DNA of 64,000 nt from Xenorhabdus vietnamensis (lineage in GTDB: Bacteria > Pseudomonadota > Gammaproteobacteria > Enterobacterales > Enterobacteriaceae). Below are positions 19,377 through 30,219 of the stretch, one piece after another. The notes below the pieces were generated by a model that saw nothing but the letters and a program-made list of their open reading frames with translations, searched no databases and was not told where the DNA came from. The position numbers and the translations under genes are program-made. The first letter of the stretch is position 1. Each line of letters begins with the position of its first letter. Location: NCBI RefSeq assembly GCF_002127535.1, contig NZ_MUBJ01000019.1, positions 27,091-91,090 of the forward strand, read 5' to 3'.

Positions 19377-21260
19377 TTAACGGATATCAACACAATTCAG
19401 ACAGTATGTATAGATATTCTGTGGATCATTCATTTTGTTATAAAATGCAGCTTGTTTTTCCATATCTAGGGCAACTTCTGCAAATGGAGCTGGCAACATT
19501 GACTGAAAGGTATTGGGTAGTAATGTTTGAGCTGACGACATTAGCCCCATCATGATTTGTTCAGAGAATGAAAGTTCAGGTTGCATCCAGTTCAGTGATA
19601 CTTCTTTGATGCCTGCCAATGTAGCAGCTTTTTTAACGGCATCATCAAAATCACCCAATTGATCGACTAGACCATGTTTTTTAGCATCAGTACCACTCCA
19701 AACACGCCCTTGGGCAACATTGTTTACTTCGTCCAGAGATTTATTGCGGGCACTTGCAACCAGTTTTATAAACTTATGGTAACCATGCTCAATAGATAGC
19801 TGTAGTATATCCGAGAACTCCTGATTGATACCTTTGGTTGCAGAAATATCAGCCAATGGCGTTGTTGATACACCATCAGTATTGACGCCAATGTAATTAA
19901 GGCTCTTTTCAAGGGTCTGAATAACACCAAAAATACCAATAGAGCCTGTTAATGTGCTGGGATCAGCAATAATGTAGTTAGCTGGAGTGGATATCCAGTA
20001 ACCGCCAGAAGCTGCTAATCCTCCCATTGAAACGACGATAGGTTTCGCTTTTTCTGTTTTGTCATTCCGGATAGCTGCCAACTCATTGCGAATAATTTCA
20101 GATGCACTGGCACTACCCCCCGGACTGTTTATTCGTAATACAATCGCTTTTATGTTGGGGTTATAGTGTGCTTGACGCAATTGTTCAACCACAGTATCGC
20201 TTCCAACAGTACCCGAAGAATGTTTACCGTCTAAAATTGTTCCTTCAACAACAATAACAGCAATGTTGCCTTCATTACTTATATCGTTTGGTGCTGGTTT
20301 TTGATCAATGTAGTCATAGATGCTGATGTGATTGAAATGTTTTTGTTCTTCATTCCAACCGAAATGATCCGTCATTTTCTTTTCAACGATATTGCGCGGT
20401 GCAATATAGTCCACTAACTTATTTTGATGTGCATACAGTGCTGCATCTCCGCCAACTTTACGGAATTTCTCAATAAAGTTTGTTGCCCCAGGGAAAACCT
20501 GATCGGTAGGAATATGTCTGTTAGTTGCAATAGTACTTAAATAATTGTTCCAAAGCTCGCTGAGCCAGAGGCTATCAGCTTCACGAGATTCTTTTGACAT
20601 GTTATCACGTAACATGGGTTCAACTGCTGATTTATAGGTTCCCACCCGGAAAACATGGGTCGACACTTTCAACCTATCTAACAATGACTTGTAGTATAAA
20701 TGGTTAGTTGAGAAGCCATGGATATTAACAGAGCCTGATGGAGATAGAAATATTTCATTGGCATAGCTGGCTAAATAGTACTGTGCTTGGCTGTAATTAT
20801 CACCAATTGCATAAACAAGTTTACCAGTTGCTTTAAATTCGTTTATGGCTTTGCCAATATATCGCAGTGAAGCTTGATCAGTGCCGATGAAGTTATTCAG
20901 CTTTAATACCATGCCGGTAATTTTAGGATCGCTTTTTGCCCTACGAATGCTGTCAACAACGTCGAATACGGAGATATTTCTATAATGTTCATCGGATGAA
21001 TCAAAAAGACTTTCTCCCAATTGTTTAACTGGGCTGGGGGGCGTTACTCTATCAAGAACGACGCCAGACAGGTTAACGTACAATGCCCCTTGGTGGCTTT
21101 TAACAGGTGTCGAGAGTGTTGAATAAACCATAAGTCCAAAAGGAACAACAATAATAATCAGCAGGATAAAAATGAGGTTGAAAATTAATACTCGAATGAA
21201 ATTTAGAAGTTTCCAACTCCATTTTAAAAATGTTGCTATAAAATGCCATAAAGTACGCAT
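19377..21260 (-). CDS. sppA: Signal peptide peptidase A (protease IV)
   Basis: A 627-residue inner-membrane serine protease that degrades cleaved signal peptides. An N-terminal membrane anchor (residues 20-45, FNLIFILLIIIVVPFGLMVYS) is followed by tandem SppA domains. The catalytic lysine lies in GTYKSAVEPM and the serine in SMGGLAASGGYWIS. GGAGG precedes the ATG. It is divergent from ydjA and 108 bp upstream of ansA. Length is close to E. coli SppA (618 residues). Confidence 0.96.
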   Translation of the reverse strand: MRTLWHFIATFLKWSWKLLNFIRVLIFNLIFILLIIIVVPFGLMVYSTLSTPVKSHQGALYVNLSGVVLDRVTPPSPVKQLGESLFDSSDEHYRNISVFDVVDSIRRAKSDPKITGMVLKLNNFIGTDQASLRYIGKAINEFKATGKLVYAIGDNYSQAQYYLASYANEIFLSPSGSVNIHGFSTNHLYYKSLLDRLKVSTHVFRVGTYKSAVEPMLRDNMSKESREADSLWLSELWNNYLSTIATNRHIPTDQVFPGATNFIEKFRKVGGDAALYAHQNKLVDYIAPRNIVEKKMTDHFGWNEEQKHFNHISIYDYIDQKPAPNDISNEGNIAVIVVEGTILDGKHSSGTVGSDTVVEQLRQAHYNPNIKAIVLRINSPGGSASASEIIRNELAAIRNDKTEKAKPIVVSMGGLAASGGYWISTPANYIIADPSTLTGSIGIFGVIQTLEKSLNYIGVNTDGVSTTPLADISATKGINQEFSDILQLSIEHGYHKFIKLVASARNKSLDEVNNVAQGRVWSGTDAKKHGLVDQLGDFDDAVKKAATLAGIKEVSLNWMQPELSFSEQIMMGLMSSAQTLLPNTFQSMLPAPFAEVALDMEKQAAFYNKMNDPQNIYTYCLNCVDIR

Positions 21261-21439
21261 ATAGCCTCCGGTTATGGAATCTAAAGAGGGGCTATCCTAA
21301 TCGGCTTTTTTACAAATGTCAGCTGAAAATACTCAGAGTGACATCAAAAAATGGAAAATATCTTACGTGCACTTTCATTCATAAGTAAATAAACAGAGAA
21401 TGTTAGTTTGTGACAGATTATCTTATTTAGGAGAACATA

Positions 21440-21991
21440 ATGAATGCTTTGGAACTTTTGTTAAATCGTCGTTCAGTTTCACGTTTAACAATTCCCGCTC
21501 CAGAAGGAAATGAGTTGCAGCATATTTTAGCAGCAGGGATGAGGGCACCTGATCATGGCGCTTTACGTCCTTGGCATTTTGTTGTGATGCAGGGAGAAGG
21601 TATTAATAAATTCAGTAAACTCCTCGAAAAAGCAGCAATTGAAGGGGAATTAGGGAAAGAGGTTGAAGAGAAAGCGAAAAACGCACCCTACCGAGCACCA
21701 ATGATTGTTACAGTTATCTCCAAGGTGGTTGAACATGTGAAAGTTCCGGCATGGGAGCAAGTCGTTGCTGCAGGGTGTGCTGTTCACGCCATGCAGATGG
21801 CCGCAGTTGCCCAAGGTTTTGGTGGTATATGGCGTTCAGGTTCGTGGACAGAAGATCCAATCGTTAAGGCTGGTTTAGGCTGTGAGGAGAATGACAAAAT
21901 TGTTGGATTCCTCTACTTGGGAACTCCGGAACTCAAGGCTCCTGCAAAAGTTTCAACACCAGATTTGACAAACTTTGTTAGTTATTTCTAA
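21440..21991 (+). CDS. ydjA: Nitroreductase-family protein YdjA
   Basis: A 183-residue minimal nitroreductase that should bind FMN and reduce nitro or quinone substrates with NAD(P)H. The N-terminal NRRSVSRL and the RAPDHGALRPWHF motif are FMN-contacting segments of the family. AGGAG precedes the ATG. It is the first gene of a ydjA-selD-topB run with 12-bp and 4-bp gaps, an order also found in E. coli. The physiological substrate is unknown. Confidence 0.93.
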   Translation: MNALELLLNRRSVSRLTIPAPEGNELQHILAAGMRAPDHGALRPWHFVVMQGEGINKFSKLLEKAAIEGELGKEVEEKAKNAPYRAPMIVTVISKVVEHVKVPAWEQVVAAGCAVHAMQMAAVAQGFGGIWRSGSWTEDPIVKAGLGCEENDKIVGFLYLGTPELKAPAKVSTPDLTNFVSYF

Positions 21992-22003
21992 CTGGAGCGA
22001 CTA

Positions 22004-23047
22004 ATGTCAACTGAAATCCGTCTGACTCAATACAGCCATGGTGCCGGATGTGGTTGCAAAATTTCGCCCAAAGTGCTGGAAACTATCTTGCACAGTGAAC
22101 AGGCAAAATTTTTCGACCCTAATCTTCTGGTAGGTAATGAAACCCGTGATGACGCTGCTGTGTATGATATTGGTAATAACACAGGTATCATTAGCACTAC
22201 AGATTTTTTTATGCCTATTGTTGATGATCCATTTGATTTTGGTCGTATTGCCGCCACTAATGCTATCAGCGACATTTATGCTATGGGTGGAAAGCCAATA
22301 ATGGCAATTGCGATTTTGGGGTGGCCAATTAATAAGCTGGCTCCGGAAATTGCTCAAAAAGTCATTGAAGGAGGCCGATCTGTTTGCAAGGATGCGGGCA
22401 TTTCTCTGGCGGGAGGGCATTCGATTGATGCACCAGAACCTATATTTGGTTTGGCAGTGACTGGTATCATCGATATTGAACGTGTTAAGCGTAATAATCA
22501 GGCAAAAGCGGGAAGCCTCCTGTTCCTGACCAAACCTTTAGGCGTTGGTGTATTGACTACAGCTGAAAAGAAAGGCTTGCTACAGCCTGAACATCAAGGT
22601 ATTGCGAAAGAAATTATGTGCCAGCTGAATAACGCTGGGGCAGATTTTGCAGGAATTGACGGTGTTACAGCTATGACGGATGTAACAGGCTTTGGTCTGT
22701 TAGGGCATTTGAGCGAAATTTGTGAAGGTTCAGGCATTCAAGCTAAAGTTAAGTTTTCACAAATTCCGAGATTGCCGAATGTTGATGTTTATATCGAAAA
22801 AGGTTGCGTACCTGGTGGCACAGGACGCAACTTTGACAGTTATGGGCACTTAGTTGGAAAGATGACAACTCTTCAACGTCATCTTCTGTGTGACCCACAA
22901 ACTTCGGGTGGTTTATTGCTGGCGATTTTGCCGGATGCCGTGGAAGAGGCGAAAGCCGTTGCACGAAGCCACGACATTAATTTTATTGCTATTGGTGAAC
23001 TGACTGAGCCGTGCTCAAACAGGGCATTAATTGAAGTTCTTGAATAA
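22004..23047 (+). CDS. selD: Selenophosphate synthetase SelD
   Basis: A 347-residue enzyme making selenophosphate from selenide and ATP, the selenium donor for selenocysteine and selenouridine. The active-site GAGCGCK segment carries Cys16, Cys18 and Lys19, so this copy uses cysteine, not selenocysteine. The [11 protein letters not shown] segment and the GFGLLGHL block are typical of the family. GGAG precedes the start. It indicates that the organism retains at least one selenium pathway. Confidence 0.97.
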   Translation: MSTEIRLTQYSHGAGCGCKISPKVLETILHSEQAKFFDPNLLVGNETRDDAAVYDIGNNTGIISTTDFFMPIVDDPFDFGRIAATNAISDIYAMGGKPIMAIAILGWPINKLAPEIAQKVIEGGRSVCKDAGISLAGGHSIDAPEPIFGLAVTGIIDIERVKRNNQAKAGSLLFLTKPLGVGVLTTAEKKGLLQPEHQGIAKEIMCQLNNAGADFAGIDGVTAMTDVTGFGLLGHLSEICEGSGIQAKVKFSQIPRLPNVDVYIEKGCVPGGTGRNFDSYGHLVGKMTTLQRHLLCDPQTSGGLLLAILPDAVEEAKAVARSHDINFIAIGELTEPCSNRALIEVLE

Positions 23048-23051
23048 TTCC

Positions 23052-24998
23052 ATGCGTCTTTTTATTGCAGAGAAGCCCAGCCTCGCGAGAGCCATAGCGG
23101 ATATTTTACCAAAGCCACATCGACGTGGAGATGGGTTTATTGAATGCGGTAATAACCAGTTTGTGACTTGGTGTGTTGGTCACCTATTGGAGCAGGCTGA
23201 ACCAGATGCCTACGATAGCCGCTATGCTCGTTGGGTATTGGCTGATTTACCGATCATTCCTGAAAAATGGCAGTTGAAACCACGGGCAGCCGTGGCTAAA
23301 CAGCTCAATACCATTAAATCCCTGTTGGAAAGGGCGAACGAAATAGTCCATGCAGGTGACCCCGATCGCGAAGGGCAATTGCTGGTGGATGAAGTACTGG
23401 ATTTTTTAGATTTAGACACTGAAAAAAAACAGAATGTCCAGCGCTGTCTGATTAATGACCTGAATCCTCAGGCAGTCACAAAAGCTGTTGAACGGCTGAG
23501 GAGCAATCGGGAATTTATCCCCTTGTGTGTTTCTGCTCTCGCCAGAGCTAGGGCAGACTGGCTTTATGGTATCAATATGACCCGTGCTTATACATTATTG
23601 GGCAAAAATGCGGGTTATCAGGGTGTATTATCGGTTGGGCGTGTCCAAACACCAATTTTAGGTTTGGTTGTGCGTCGTGATGAAGAGATAGAACATTTTG
23701 TGCCGAAAGACTTCTTTGAAGTCAAAGCTCATGTTGTTACCCCAAATGATGAGCGGTTTACAGCTTTATGGCAACCAAGTGAATCTTGCATTGATTTTCA
23801 GGACGAAGAAGGAAGAATTATTCACCGGCCATTGGCTGAACATGTTGTGGAGCGTATTACCGGACAACCAGCCTATGTTTCGGCTTATCAGGACAAGCGT
23901 GAATCAGAAACGGCACCATTGCCGTTTTCACTCTCATCTTTACAGATTGAAGCGGCCAAGCGTTTTGGTTTGAGTGCTCAGGATATACTTGATATCTGTC
24001 AGCGGCTTTACGAAACCCATAAATTGATCACCTATCCACGTTCTGATTGCCGTTACCTGCCAGAAGAACATTTTGTTGGGCATCATGCGGTCTTGAATGC
24101 TATTTCGGTCCATGCTGCACATTTGCTCCCACAGGATGCATTGGATGTGAAGAAAAAAAATCGCTGTTGGGATGATAAAAAGGTTGATGCCCATCATGCA
24201 ATTGTTCCCACTGCGCGCAGTAGCCAAGTCAATTTAACAGAAAATGAAGGCCATATTTATGGCTTGATTGCCCGACAGTACCTGATGCAGTTTTTCCCTG
24301 ATGCAGTTTTCAGAAAATGTACGATTGAACTTGATATTGCAGGTGGAAAATTTATTGCTAAAGCGCGTTTTCTGGCAGAAGCAGGTTGGAGAACTTTGCT
24401 TGGGAACAAGGAACGGGATGAGGAGAATGAAGGTACTCCATTGCCCGTTGTTGCTAAAGGAGATGAGTTGTTGTGTGAGAAGGGAGAAGTAGTGGAAAGG
24501 CAGACACAACCACCAAGGCCTTTCACCGATGCGACATTATTGTCTGCAATGACTGGTATAGCTCGATTTGTGCAGGATAAGGCCTTGAAAAAGGTGCTTC
24601 GTGCGACTGACGGCTTGGGTACAGAAGCGACTAGAGCAGGGATAATTGAACTACTATTCAAACGGGAATTTTTGTACAGAAAAGGACGCCATATTCATGC
24701 TACCCCGGCTGGTAGGGCATTGATCCATGTATTGCCGGATATGGCAGTATTACCGGATATGACCGCACATTGGGAATCTCGGTTGATGCAAATTAGCGAA
24801 AAACAATTTCGCTATCAGGATTTTATGTTGCCGCTTCAGGAAACATTGCAGCAATTAATCTGGCAGGCAAAACAGTATCGGAATCTGAAGGCTTTTAGGG
24901 ACTTACCCCCTGTTCCCGCTAATGCCAAAAAAGGGCAAGGAAAGCAGGTAAAACCCAGTAGGAGTAGGGTAAAGAAAGATCAAACCAATCAGGCATAA
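23052..24998 (+). CDS. topB: DNA topoisomerase III
   Basis: A 648-residue type IA topoisomerase that relaxes and decatenates DNA. The Toprim domain opens the protein ([16 protein letters not shown], then [12 protein letters not shown]), and the catalytic tyrosine is Tyr328 in [12 protein letters not shown]. The start at 23052, 4 bp after selD, gives the family N-terminus; the in-frame codon at 23031 inside selD is unnecessary. The C-terminal tail is lysine/arginine-rich ([18 protein letters not shown]), as is usual for a DNA-contacting extension. Confidence 0.97.
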   Translation: MRLFIAEKPSLARAIADILPKPHRRGDGFIECGNNQFVTWCVGHLLEQAEPDAYDSRYARWVLADLPIIPEKWQLKPRAAVAKQLNTIKSLLERANEIVHAGDPDREGQLLVDEVLDFLDLDTEKKQNVQRCLINDLNPQAVTKAVERLRSNREFIPLCVSALARARADWLYGINMTRAYTLLGKNAGYQGVLSVGRVQTPILGLVVRRDEEIEHFVPKDFFEVKAHVVTPNDERFTALWQPSESCIDFQDEEGRIIHRPLAEHVVERITGQPAYVSAYQDKRESETAPLPFSLSSLQIEAAKRFGLSAQDILDICQRLYETHKLITYPRSDCRYLPEEHFVGHHAVLNAISVHAAHLLPQDALDVKKKNRCWDDKKVDAHHAIVPTARSSQVNLTENEGHIYGLIARQYLMQFFPDAVFRKCTIELDIAGGKFIAKARFLAEAGWRTLLGNKERDEENEGTPLPVVAKGDELLCEKGEVVERQTQPPRPFTDATLLSAMTGIARFVQDKALKKVLRATDGLGTEATRAGIIELLFKREFLYRKGRHIHATPAGRALIHVLPDMAVLPDMTAHWESRLMQISEKQFRYQDFMLPLQETLQQLIWQAKQYRNLKAFRDLPPVPANAKKGQGKQVKPSRSRVKKDQTNQA

Positions 24999-25012
24999 TC
25001 CGAAATAATGAT

Positions 25013-25037
25013 ACAGCACCATAATGGATGGTGCTGT
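25013..25037. terminator. Hairpin between topB and xthA
   Basis: A perfect 10-bp stem (ACAGCACCAT / ATGGTGCTGT) with a 5-nt loop lies between the converging topB and xthA stops. There is no clear T-run on either side, so termination strength is uncertain. Confidence 0.5.
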
Positions 25038-25053
25038 GCTTCATAATGACTGG

Positions 25054-25860
25054 TTATATTTTAAACTCAGTCCAAACAGGGGCATGATCGGATGGCTTTT
25101 CCATGCTGCGAATAACGTAATCAATGCCAGAAGATATACATCTTTCTGCCAATGGATGGCTGGCAAGCAATAAATCAATACGCAATCCACGGTTATCATC
25201 AAATCCTTTCGAACGATAGTCGAACCAAGAAAATTGATCATTGGTTCCGGGGTGTTTTGCACGGAATGTATCAATGAACCCCCAATTTTTTAGGCGTTCC
25301 ATCCATTCTCTCTCTTCTGGTAAAAAAGAGCACTTTCCAGTTTTCAGCCAGCGTTTTTGGTTATTTTCTCCGATACCAATATCAAGATCAGTTGGGCTGA
25401 TATTCATGTCTCCCATAATCAGAATATATGACTTAGGAGAATGGTTAGTTTCTAGGTAGGACTGTAGATCCTGATAAAATTTTTCTTTTGCAGGAAATTT
25501 AATCGGGTGATCACGACTTTCTCCTTGAGGAAAATAGCCATTGATTACAGTTAATAAACCAAGAGGTGTCTCTATATCGGCCATAATAATGCGGCGCTGT
25601 GCATTTTCGTCGTCAGTAGGAAAACCTTTACGGACCTCTAATGGCTGTTGACGGGTCAACAGGGCGACACCGTAGTGTGATTTTTGACCATGATAAAAGA
25701 CGTGGTAACCCAGTTTGTTCACTTCTTCCAGAGGAAACATTTCGTCATGAACTTTTATTTCTTGTAATCCGATAACATCAGGCTGGTGCTGTTCAATAAT
25801 AGCAGCGAGTTGATGAGGGCGTGCTCTTAACCCATTAATATTGAATGATATAAATTTCAT
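25054..25860 (-). CDS. xthA: Exodeoxyribonuclease III
   Basis: A 268-residue AP endonuclease and 3'-5' exonuclease of base-excision repair. Metal and catalytic motifs of the family are in order: [19 protein letters not shown] (metal-binding Glu), [13 protein letters not shown] (Asp/Asn pair) and the C-terminal SDHAPVW (catalytic Asp-His). Length equals the E. coli protein. AGGTGA lies upstream of the ATG. Confidence 0.97.
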   Translation of the reverse strand: MKFISFNINGLRARPHQLAAIIEQHQPDVIGLQEIKVHDEMFPLEEVNKLGYHVFYHGQKSHYGVALLTRQQPLEVRKGFPTDDENAQRRIIMADIETPLGLLTVINGYFPQGESRDHPIKFPAKEKFYQDLQSYLETNHSPKSYILIMGDMNISPTDLDIGIGENNQKRWLKTGKCSFLPEEREWMERLKNWGFIDTFRAKHPGTNDQFSWFDYRSKGFDDNRGLRIDLLLASHPLAERCISSGIDYVIRSMEKPSDHAPVWTEFKI

Positions 25861-26512
25861 ATCGTTATAATCACCTATAAAATATGCTTATTTTTAATGT
25901 TAACAGATATAAATAAAGATGTAACTATTTATTAAATAATAAATTTTATCAAACTATCTTGATAACTCTCTATTTTACTCCTATATATAATACTATATTG
26001 ATTATAATACTCTCATTACCCAAAATTTAGAGTGTCGAATCGTTTTTATATATAATAAAAAACACAAAATTAAAAAGTGGCAAATTAATTATTAGATAAC
26101 AGTCTATTAATTTTAATGTGCAATATTAAATTTCTGATATTATAATTTTCCGTTAGGGTTTTTATCCTTGGAATTTATTTTATGTCATGCGTTATAAAAA
26201 TTAATTAATGAAAAAGTAGAAGAGTTAATCAATCTCTGATAGAAATTTGAACTTGTAGGTCATGGTTATATTTATTAATGGCTTACAATCACGGTGGAAT
26301 ATTCATCATGATATAGGTAAACAATATAGTTTATCTAAACCGCATTATTGCATCAGGGACTGGCATTTTATATAAATGTCATTTGAAAAATATCTGTTTT
26401 TATTGTACAAAATTATACCTTCATAATATCAAGTTTGATTTAGCGGTTACCTGATGAGAAGGCCATTTCAAGGATATTATTTTAGCCACAAGTTACATAG
26501 GAACGGTGAATT
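25861..26512. other. 652-bp AT-rich non-coding region upstream of the LysR gene
   Basis: No open frame with a plausible product or ribosome binding site is visible on either strand. The composition is markedly more AT-rich than the flanking genes, with many short A/T runs, the sort of DNA that H-NS often binds. I see no convincing promoter or operator by eye. Confidence 0.6.
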
Positions 26513-27376
26513 ATGTTTTTTTCTCGTAAATTAGAAGCATTCATGGCGGTGGTGGAAATGGGTTCTTTAAGCAAGGCGGCAAGAGTGATGAACCGTACGA
26601 CTCCCCCAGTCGCTAAATCAATTAAAGACTTTGAAGCGACGTTAGGAAAGCGCTTATTTAAAAGGGAGAAGTTTGGGATGATTCTGACCAAAGACGGAGT
26701 GGAGTTATATAATGACTTAAAAGAGCTCTATTTGAAAGAGAAAGAAATTACAAAGAAACACATCAGTGGGAGTATTTGTAATGTTGTAAATATATACCAT
26801 GATTGGGGTAAGAAAAAGCATCTTATTTCGCTTTATAAAGCAGCGGACAGAAATAATGCTCAAGTTAATATATTACGCTTCAGTTATGATAACATTGATG
26901 AAATAGTTGATTATGAGGGTAATACAATAATTTTAACTTCAGAAAAAATACTTAGCGATAGATTCAGTCTTGTGCGGAAAATTGATGGACCAAATTTGGG
27001 GATCTGCTGCCGTAGAGAGTTATTGGATGAAGTAAATGGGGACTTTACTCAATTGCTGAAAAAGAGGACATGGTTGTGTGATCCAGTACTCTATAAAGGA
27101 AATTTAATAAAGAATTTGGAAGAGGAAATGATTAAAAATGGAGAAAAAGTTAATATTCGACAGATGGATAATATAGAATGTTGTCTCAACTTTATTCAGT
27201 CGACTGATTATATTTTTATTACAGATTCCCACTCCGGGGCATTGGAAGAGGGAGAAAGCCTAGGCTTCATTCCAATATCACGGCCTGATGCGGTTAATCA
27301 GTGTTATGTATACAAATCAAAATCTCATTCAAGCGTGTTAAATCGTTTCATCGATTCTGTCAGCGATATGGAATAA
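26513..27376 (+). CDS. LysR-type transcriptional regulator, target unknown
   Basis: A 287-residue regulator with an N-terminal winged helix (LEAFMAVVEMGSLSKAARVM, then TPPVAKSIKDFEATLGKRLF, residues 8-50). The divergent effector domain (residues 90-287) is lysine-rich and about the usual LysR length, though its similarity to well-known members is weak by eye. The ATG at 26513 has GGAACGGTGA upstream. It stands alone between xthA and tRNA-Tyr in AT-rich flanks, with no obvious divergent target gene, so its regulon is probably elsewhere. Possible horizontal acquisition is inferred from composition and isolation. I cannot assign a named orthologue. Confidence 0.8.
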   Translation: MFFSRKLEAFMAVVEMGSLSKAARVMNRTTPPVAKSIKDFEATLGKRLFKREKFGMILTKDGVELYNDLKELYLKEKEITKKHISGSICNVVNIYHDWGKKKHLISLYKAADRNNAQVNILRFSYDNIDEIVDYEGNTIILTSEKILSDRFSLVRKIDGPNLGICCRRELLDEVNGDFTQLLKKRTWLCDPVLYKGNLIKNLEEEMIKNGEKVNIRQMDNIECCLNFIQSTDYIFITDSHSGALEEGESLGFIPISRPDAVNQCYVYKSKSHSSVLNRFIDSVSDME

Positions 27377-27387
27377 CCGATTGCATA

Positions 27388-27420
27388 AGCGGAGCGAACT
27401 ATTAGATTTCCTGCTCCGCT
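27388..27420 (+). terminator. Hairpin after the LysR gene
   Basis: AGCGGAGC (27388-27395) and GCTCCGCT (27413-27420) form a perfect 8-bp stem with a 17-nt loop, 11 bp past the stop. There is no T-run, so it is a weak or RNA-protective structure at best. Confidence 0.4.
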
Positions 27421-27858
27421 ATTGATACTTGCCCACGAAAACATTGATTTGGTCGTTAATCTAAAATGCTTTGTTGAGCTGTTTTACTTCAAATATGTTT
27501 ATTTTGAATAGGTTTTTAAACAGATTTTTTCAACAGATAGCGATGAGTTTCGGCGATTGATGTAAGCAATGGAATAATCGTTTATTGATTTTGTAATGCA
27601 TTGAAAGCTTTGAATAGATTTTTGATAGTGGTGGGGAAGGGAGTTCGTCATTTCATTCCTCACCTTTGGTTTATGCAGGTATTGCAGTTTTAGGTGAGTT
27701 TTGCACGTCTTGTCCTTCCATCTATAAGTTGATATACCCTACCTTTTGATACATCTTACAGACTATTTACACCATAACTTTTTGTTTATAAAGGATATTT
27801 ATTTATAAAGGATAAATGTGTTTTTTTGATTTGGAAATGAGAAAATGCGAATCTTTGA
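27421..27858. other. 438-bp gap between LysR gene and tRNA-Tyr
   Basis: I see no gene here. A short in-frame stretch on the minus strand that continues through the tRNA is an artefact. Confidence 0.5.
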
Positions 27859-27943
<85 letters not shown>

Positions 27944-27982
27944 AAATTTTTGAATTGCATGCTGTCGTTGTCAGCGGACGGC

Positions 27983-28010
27983 ATAATACCAAATAAGCCG
28001 CCGCTGTAAA
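27983..28010 (-). promoter_or_regulatory. tRNA-Tyr promoter, stringent type
   Basis: On the minus strand a -35 TTTACA (28005-28010) and a -10 TATTAT (27983-27988), 16 bp apart, are followed by the GC-rich discriminator GCCGTCCG. The -35 and the GCGGCGG spacer are nearly the same as the E. coli tyrT promoter. The GC discriminator predicts ppGpp-dependent repression. Confidence 0.85.
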
Positions 28011-28167
28011 GTAGATAATTGAAAATAAAGTATCGAATGATTGTTTTTTGATCTTCCTGATTGGGTTGTGACCTATTGAATAATATCATCAATAGAAAGC
28101 TCCTATACTGATGGTTATATCTTCCACTATCAGGTATAGGCACAATACTTTATCACTTCATTTCTTA

Positions 28168-29016
28168 TCAAAGAATGACAGTACGGTTACCATAGACAAA
28201 AACTCGTTGAGAGAACACCCAGTGTAATGCTTGGCTCAACACATTTTTCTCAACATCTCGTCCTGCACGCATCATCTCTTCAGCTGTATAGGTATGATCC
28301 ACATTTATTACATCTTGAGTAATGATTGGCCCTTCATCCAAATTGTCATTTACATAATGAGCTGTTGCACCAATAATTTTCACACCACGCTCATAAGCTT
28401 GATGATAGGGGCGGGCACCAATAAATGCAGGTAAGAATGAGTGATGAATATTGATTATTTGATTTGGGTAATGTTGAACAAATGCTGGTGTTAAGACTCG
28501 CATATATTTTGCAAGCACAACATAGTCGGGCTTATATTGATCAATTTGGGCCATCAATGCTTCATCATGTTGTTCGCGGGTTAAACCTTCATGACTGATG
28601 TAATGGAATGGGATATCAAATTGTTCAACCAACTGTTGTAAAGTAGTATGGTTGCCGATGACAGCAGCAATTTCGACATCTAGGCCACCATAGGCACTTT
28701 TTACTAAAATATCGCCAATACAATGCGCTTCTTTTGTTATCATGATAACGATACGACGTCGCCCTGCTGTATTTAATTCACGGCTTGATCCCGCAGGTAG
28801 AGCATCATCTAAATCGGCTAGAAGGGTTTCATCATTAAAAATTCCTTCCAGTTCTGTACGCATAAAAAATCGTCCAGTACGATGATCAACAAATTCATTA
28901 TTTTGAACGATGTTTAATTGATGCTTGTAACAAATATTTGTGATTTTTGCGATTAATCCTTTGGAATCAGGACAAATTGTACGCAAGATTTTTTTTTGTA
29001 TGTTTGTGTTTTGCAT
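28168..29016 (-). CDS. purU: Formyltetrahydrofolate deformylase PurU
   Basis: A 282-residue enzyme releasing formate from 10-formyl-THF, which balances one-carbon pools and supplies formate to PurT. An N-terminal ACT domain (residues 8-85, ICPDSKGLIAKITNICYKH) is joined to a formyltransferase-like domain. The catalytic region INIHHSFLPAFIGARPY and the downstream ATAHYVNDNLDEGPII aspartate are intact. It lies between ychJ and tRNA-Tyr, matching the E. coli order. Confidence 0.96.
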   Translation of the reverse strand: MQNTNIQKKILRTICPDSKGLIAKITNICYKHQLNIVQNNEFVDHRTGRFFMRTELEGIFNDETLLADLDDALPAGSSRELNTAGRRRIVIMITKEAHCIGDILVKSAYGGLDVEIAAVIGNHTTLQQLVEQFDIPFHYISHEGLTREQHDEALMAQIDQYKPDYVVLAKYMRVLTPAFVQHYPNQIINIHHSFLPAFIGARPYHQAYERGVKIIGATAHYVNDNLDEGPIITQDVINVDHTYTAEEMMRAGRDVEKNVLSQALHWVFSQRVFVYGNRTVIL

Positions 29017-29083
29017 AGATTATGAAATCCTCAACTATTCTTCACTGTGTGTGAATTGTTATGTTTGATGTTTAGATGCTGAT

Positions 29084-29545
29084 TTAATCACAGCACTTCT
29101 TATATTTTTTGCCTGAACCACATGGACAAGGGCTATTTCGGCCTACTTGAGGACGAACTCCATCTATGTAAAACCAACGTTGGTCAATGCGCAAAAAACG
29201 TGAGCGCTCATGAATCAATTGTCTATCTTGCTTTCCTTGTTCAATAAAGCAAGCTGAAAATTCGACATAGGCTTCGTTATTCTGTTTCTCCTGATTAGTT
29301 TCCAAGACATTTAATCCCAGCCATTGTACACCAACAAAACTTTGTTCTATTTCTGCACGCCAATTTTCAGCCTGACAATCTGGATGCCAGGTAGCGATAA
29401 GATAATCTGAATTTTGTGTGACGTAAGCACTATATCTGGAACGCATCAAGGATTCAGCATTCGGGGCAGAGTGATGGCTTTCGAGATAGGGGCTACAGCA
29501 AAGGGCGAAAGATGAGCCACTGCCGCAGGGACACATTTTTGTCAA
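29084..29545 (-). CDS. ychJ: YchJ family protein with two SEC-C zinc motifs
   Basis: A 153-residue protein with SEC-C metal-binding motifs at both ends: [13 protein letters not shown] (residues 5-17) and [13 protein letters not shown] at the C-terminus. The middle is the YchJ/NTF2-like domain ([24 protein letters not shown]). The start is probably the TTG at 29545, which has GGAG five bases upstream; the ATG at 29536 would leave the ribosome binding site 14 nt away. Function is unknown. The gene lies 67 bp upstream of purU on the same strand. Confidence 0.92.
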   Translation of the reverse strand: MTKMCPCGSGSSFALCCSPYLESHHSAPNAESLMRSRYSAYVTQNSDYLIATWHPDCQAENWRAEIEQSFVGVQWLGLNVLETNQEKQNNEAYVEFSACFIEQGKQDRQLIHERSRFLRIDQRWFYIDGVRPQVGRNSPCPCGSGKKYKKCCD

Positions 29546-29679
29546 AATAACTCCAGTTATTTAAAGTGGTTGCTGCTAGTACCAGCGGTATTGCAAAGAT
29601 ATGTAAGAGTATAAATAGTACAGATTTATTAGGCTATCATCGTTTGATAATACTCGAATATAGGTAAGGCTCGCAATGT

Positions 29680-29889
29680 TTGGAAAAAAGGCCGCTGATG
29701 GCTGAGAAATATATAACTATCTCTATCATTATTGTTTTTTCTACAAATGAAGTGATGGAGATAGATTGCGTACTGAATTTTGGTACGGAAGATAATGACA
29801 TCATTTCCGCGCTATTATTAAACGTGATTTTTAACAGCCTCTTGAAACATTACGATTTTTATAAGGAAGATAACATGCAGGGCACATGA
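29680..29889 (+). pseudogene. Probable rssB remnant
   Basis: In E. coli, rssA and rssB lie between ychJ and galU. Here the gap holds only a 69-codon open frame from a TTG or an ATG at 29698. Its C-terminal half reads EDNDIISALLLNVIFNSLL. By memory this aligns without gaps to the output-domain segment of RssB (HNGVLAALLLRALFNGLL in E. coli), sharing N, ALLL, FN and LL. The receiver domain and everything after this helix are missing, and rssA is absent. RssB is the adaptor that delivers RpoS to ClpXP, so loss would stabilise RpoS. A chance small ORF is the alternative. Confidence 0.45.
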
Positions 29890-30219
29890 TTAGCGGACTG
29901 AACAACTATTGAGTAATTAGACGGTTTCTGAATCTCTTCCATTACTATTGGTTTACTATTACACATGTAATAAGACCATTTCATCAATAATTTTATAATT
30001 ATTAAGCCTCATTTTATGGTGATGTATGACATCTAATCATTGAAATGTGATTAAAAGCCAGCGCACTGTATATCTGGTGGAATTAACTGGTATACTCGTG
30101 CGCGTTATTTTTTGGCGAGTGCGATTTTCTTCACACAGACGATTTTTTCCGAGAGTTAATGCTATTGTTTAAGCTGTAAAGGCCTTTTCAGTGAAAACAT
30201 AGCAGTAGGAGACGATGTA
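29890..30219. other. 330-bp leader region of galU
   Basis: No gene is seen. The galU promoter probably lies here; TATACT at about 30091 is a possible -10 element, without a convincing -35. Confidence 0.35.

Noticed and set aside
22004..23047. Possible selenocysteine codon in selD
   Set aside because: The active-site position is an ordinary cysteine codon (GAGCGCK); no in-frame UGA or SECIS element is needed.
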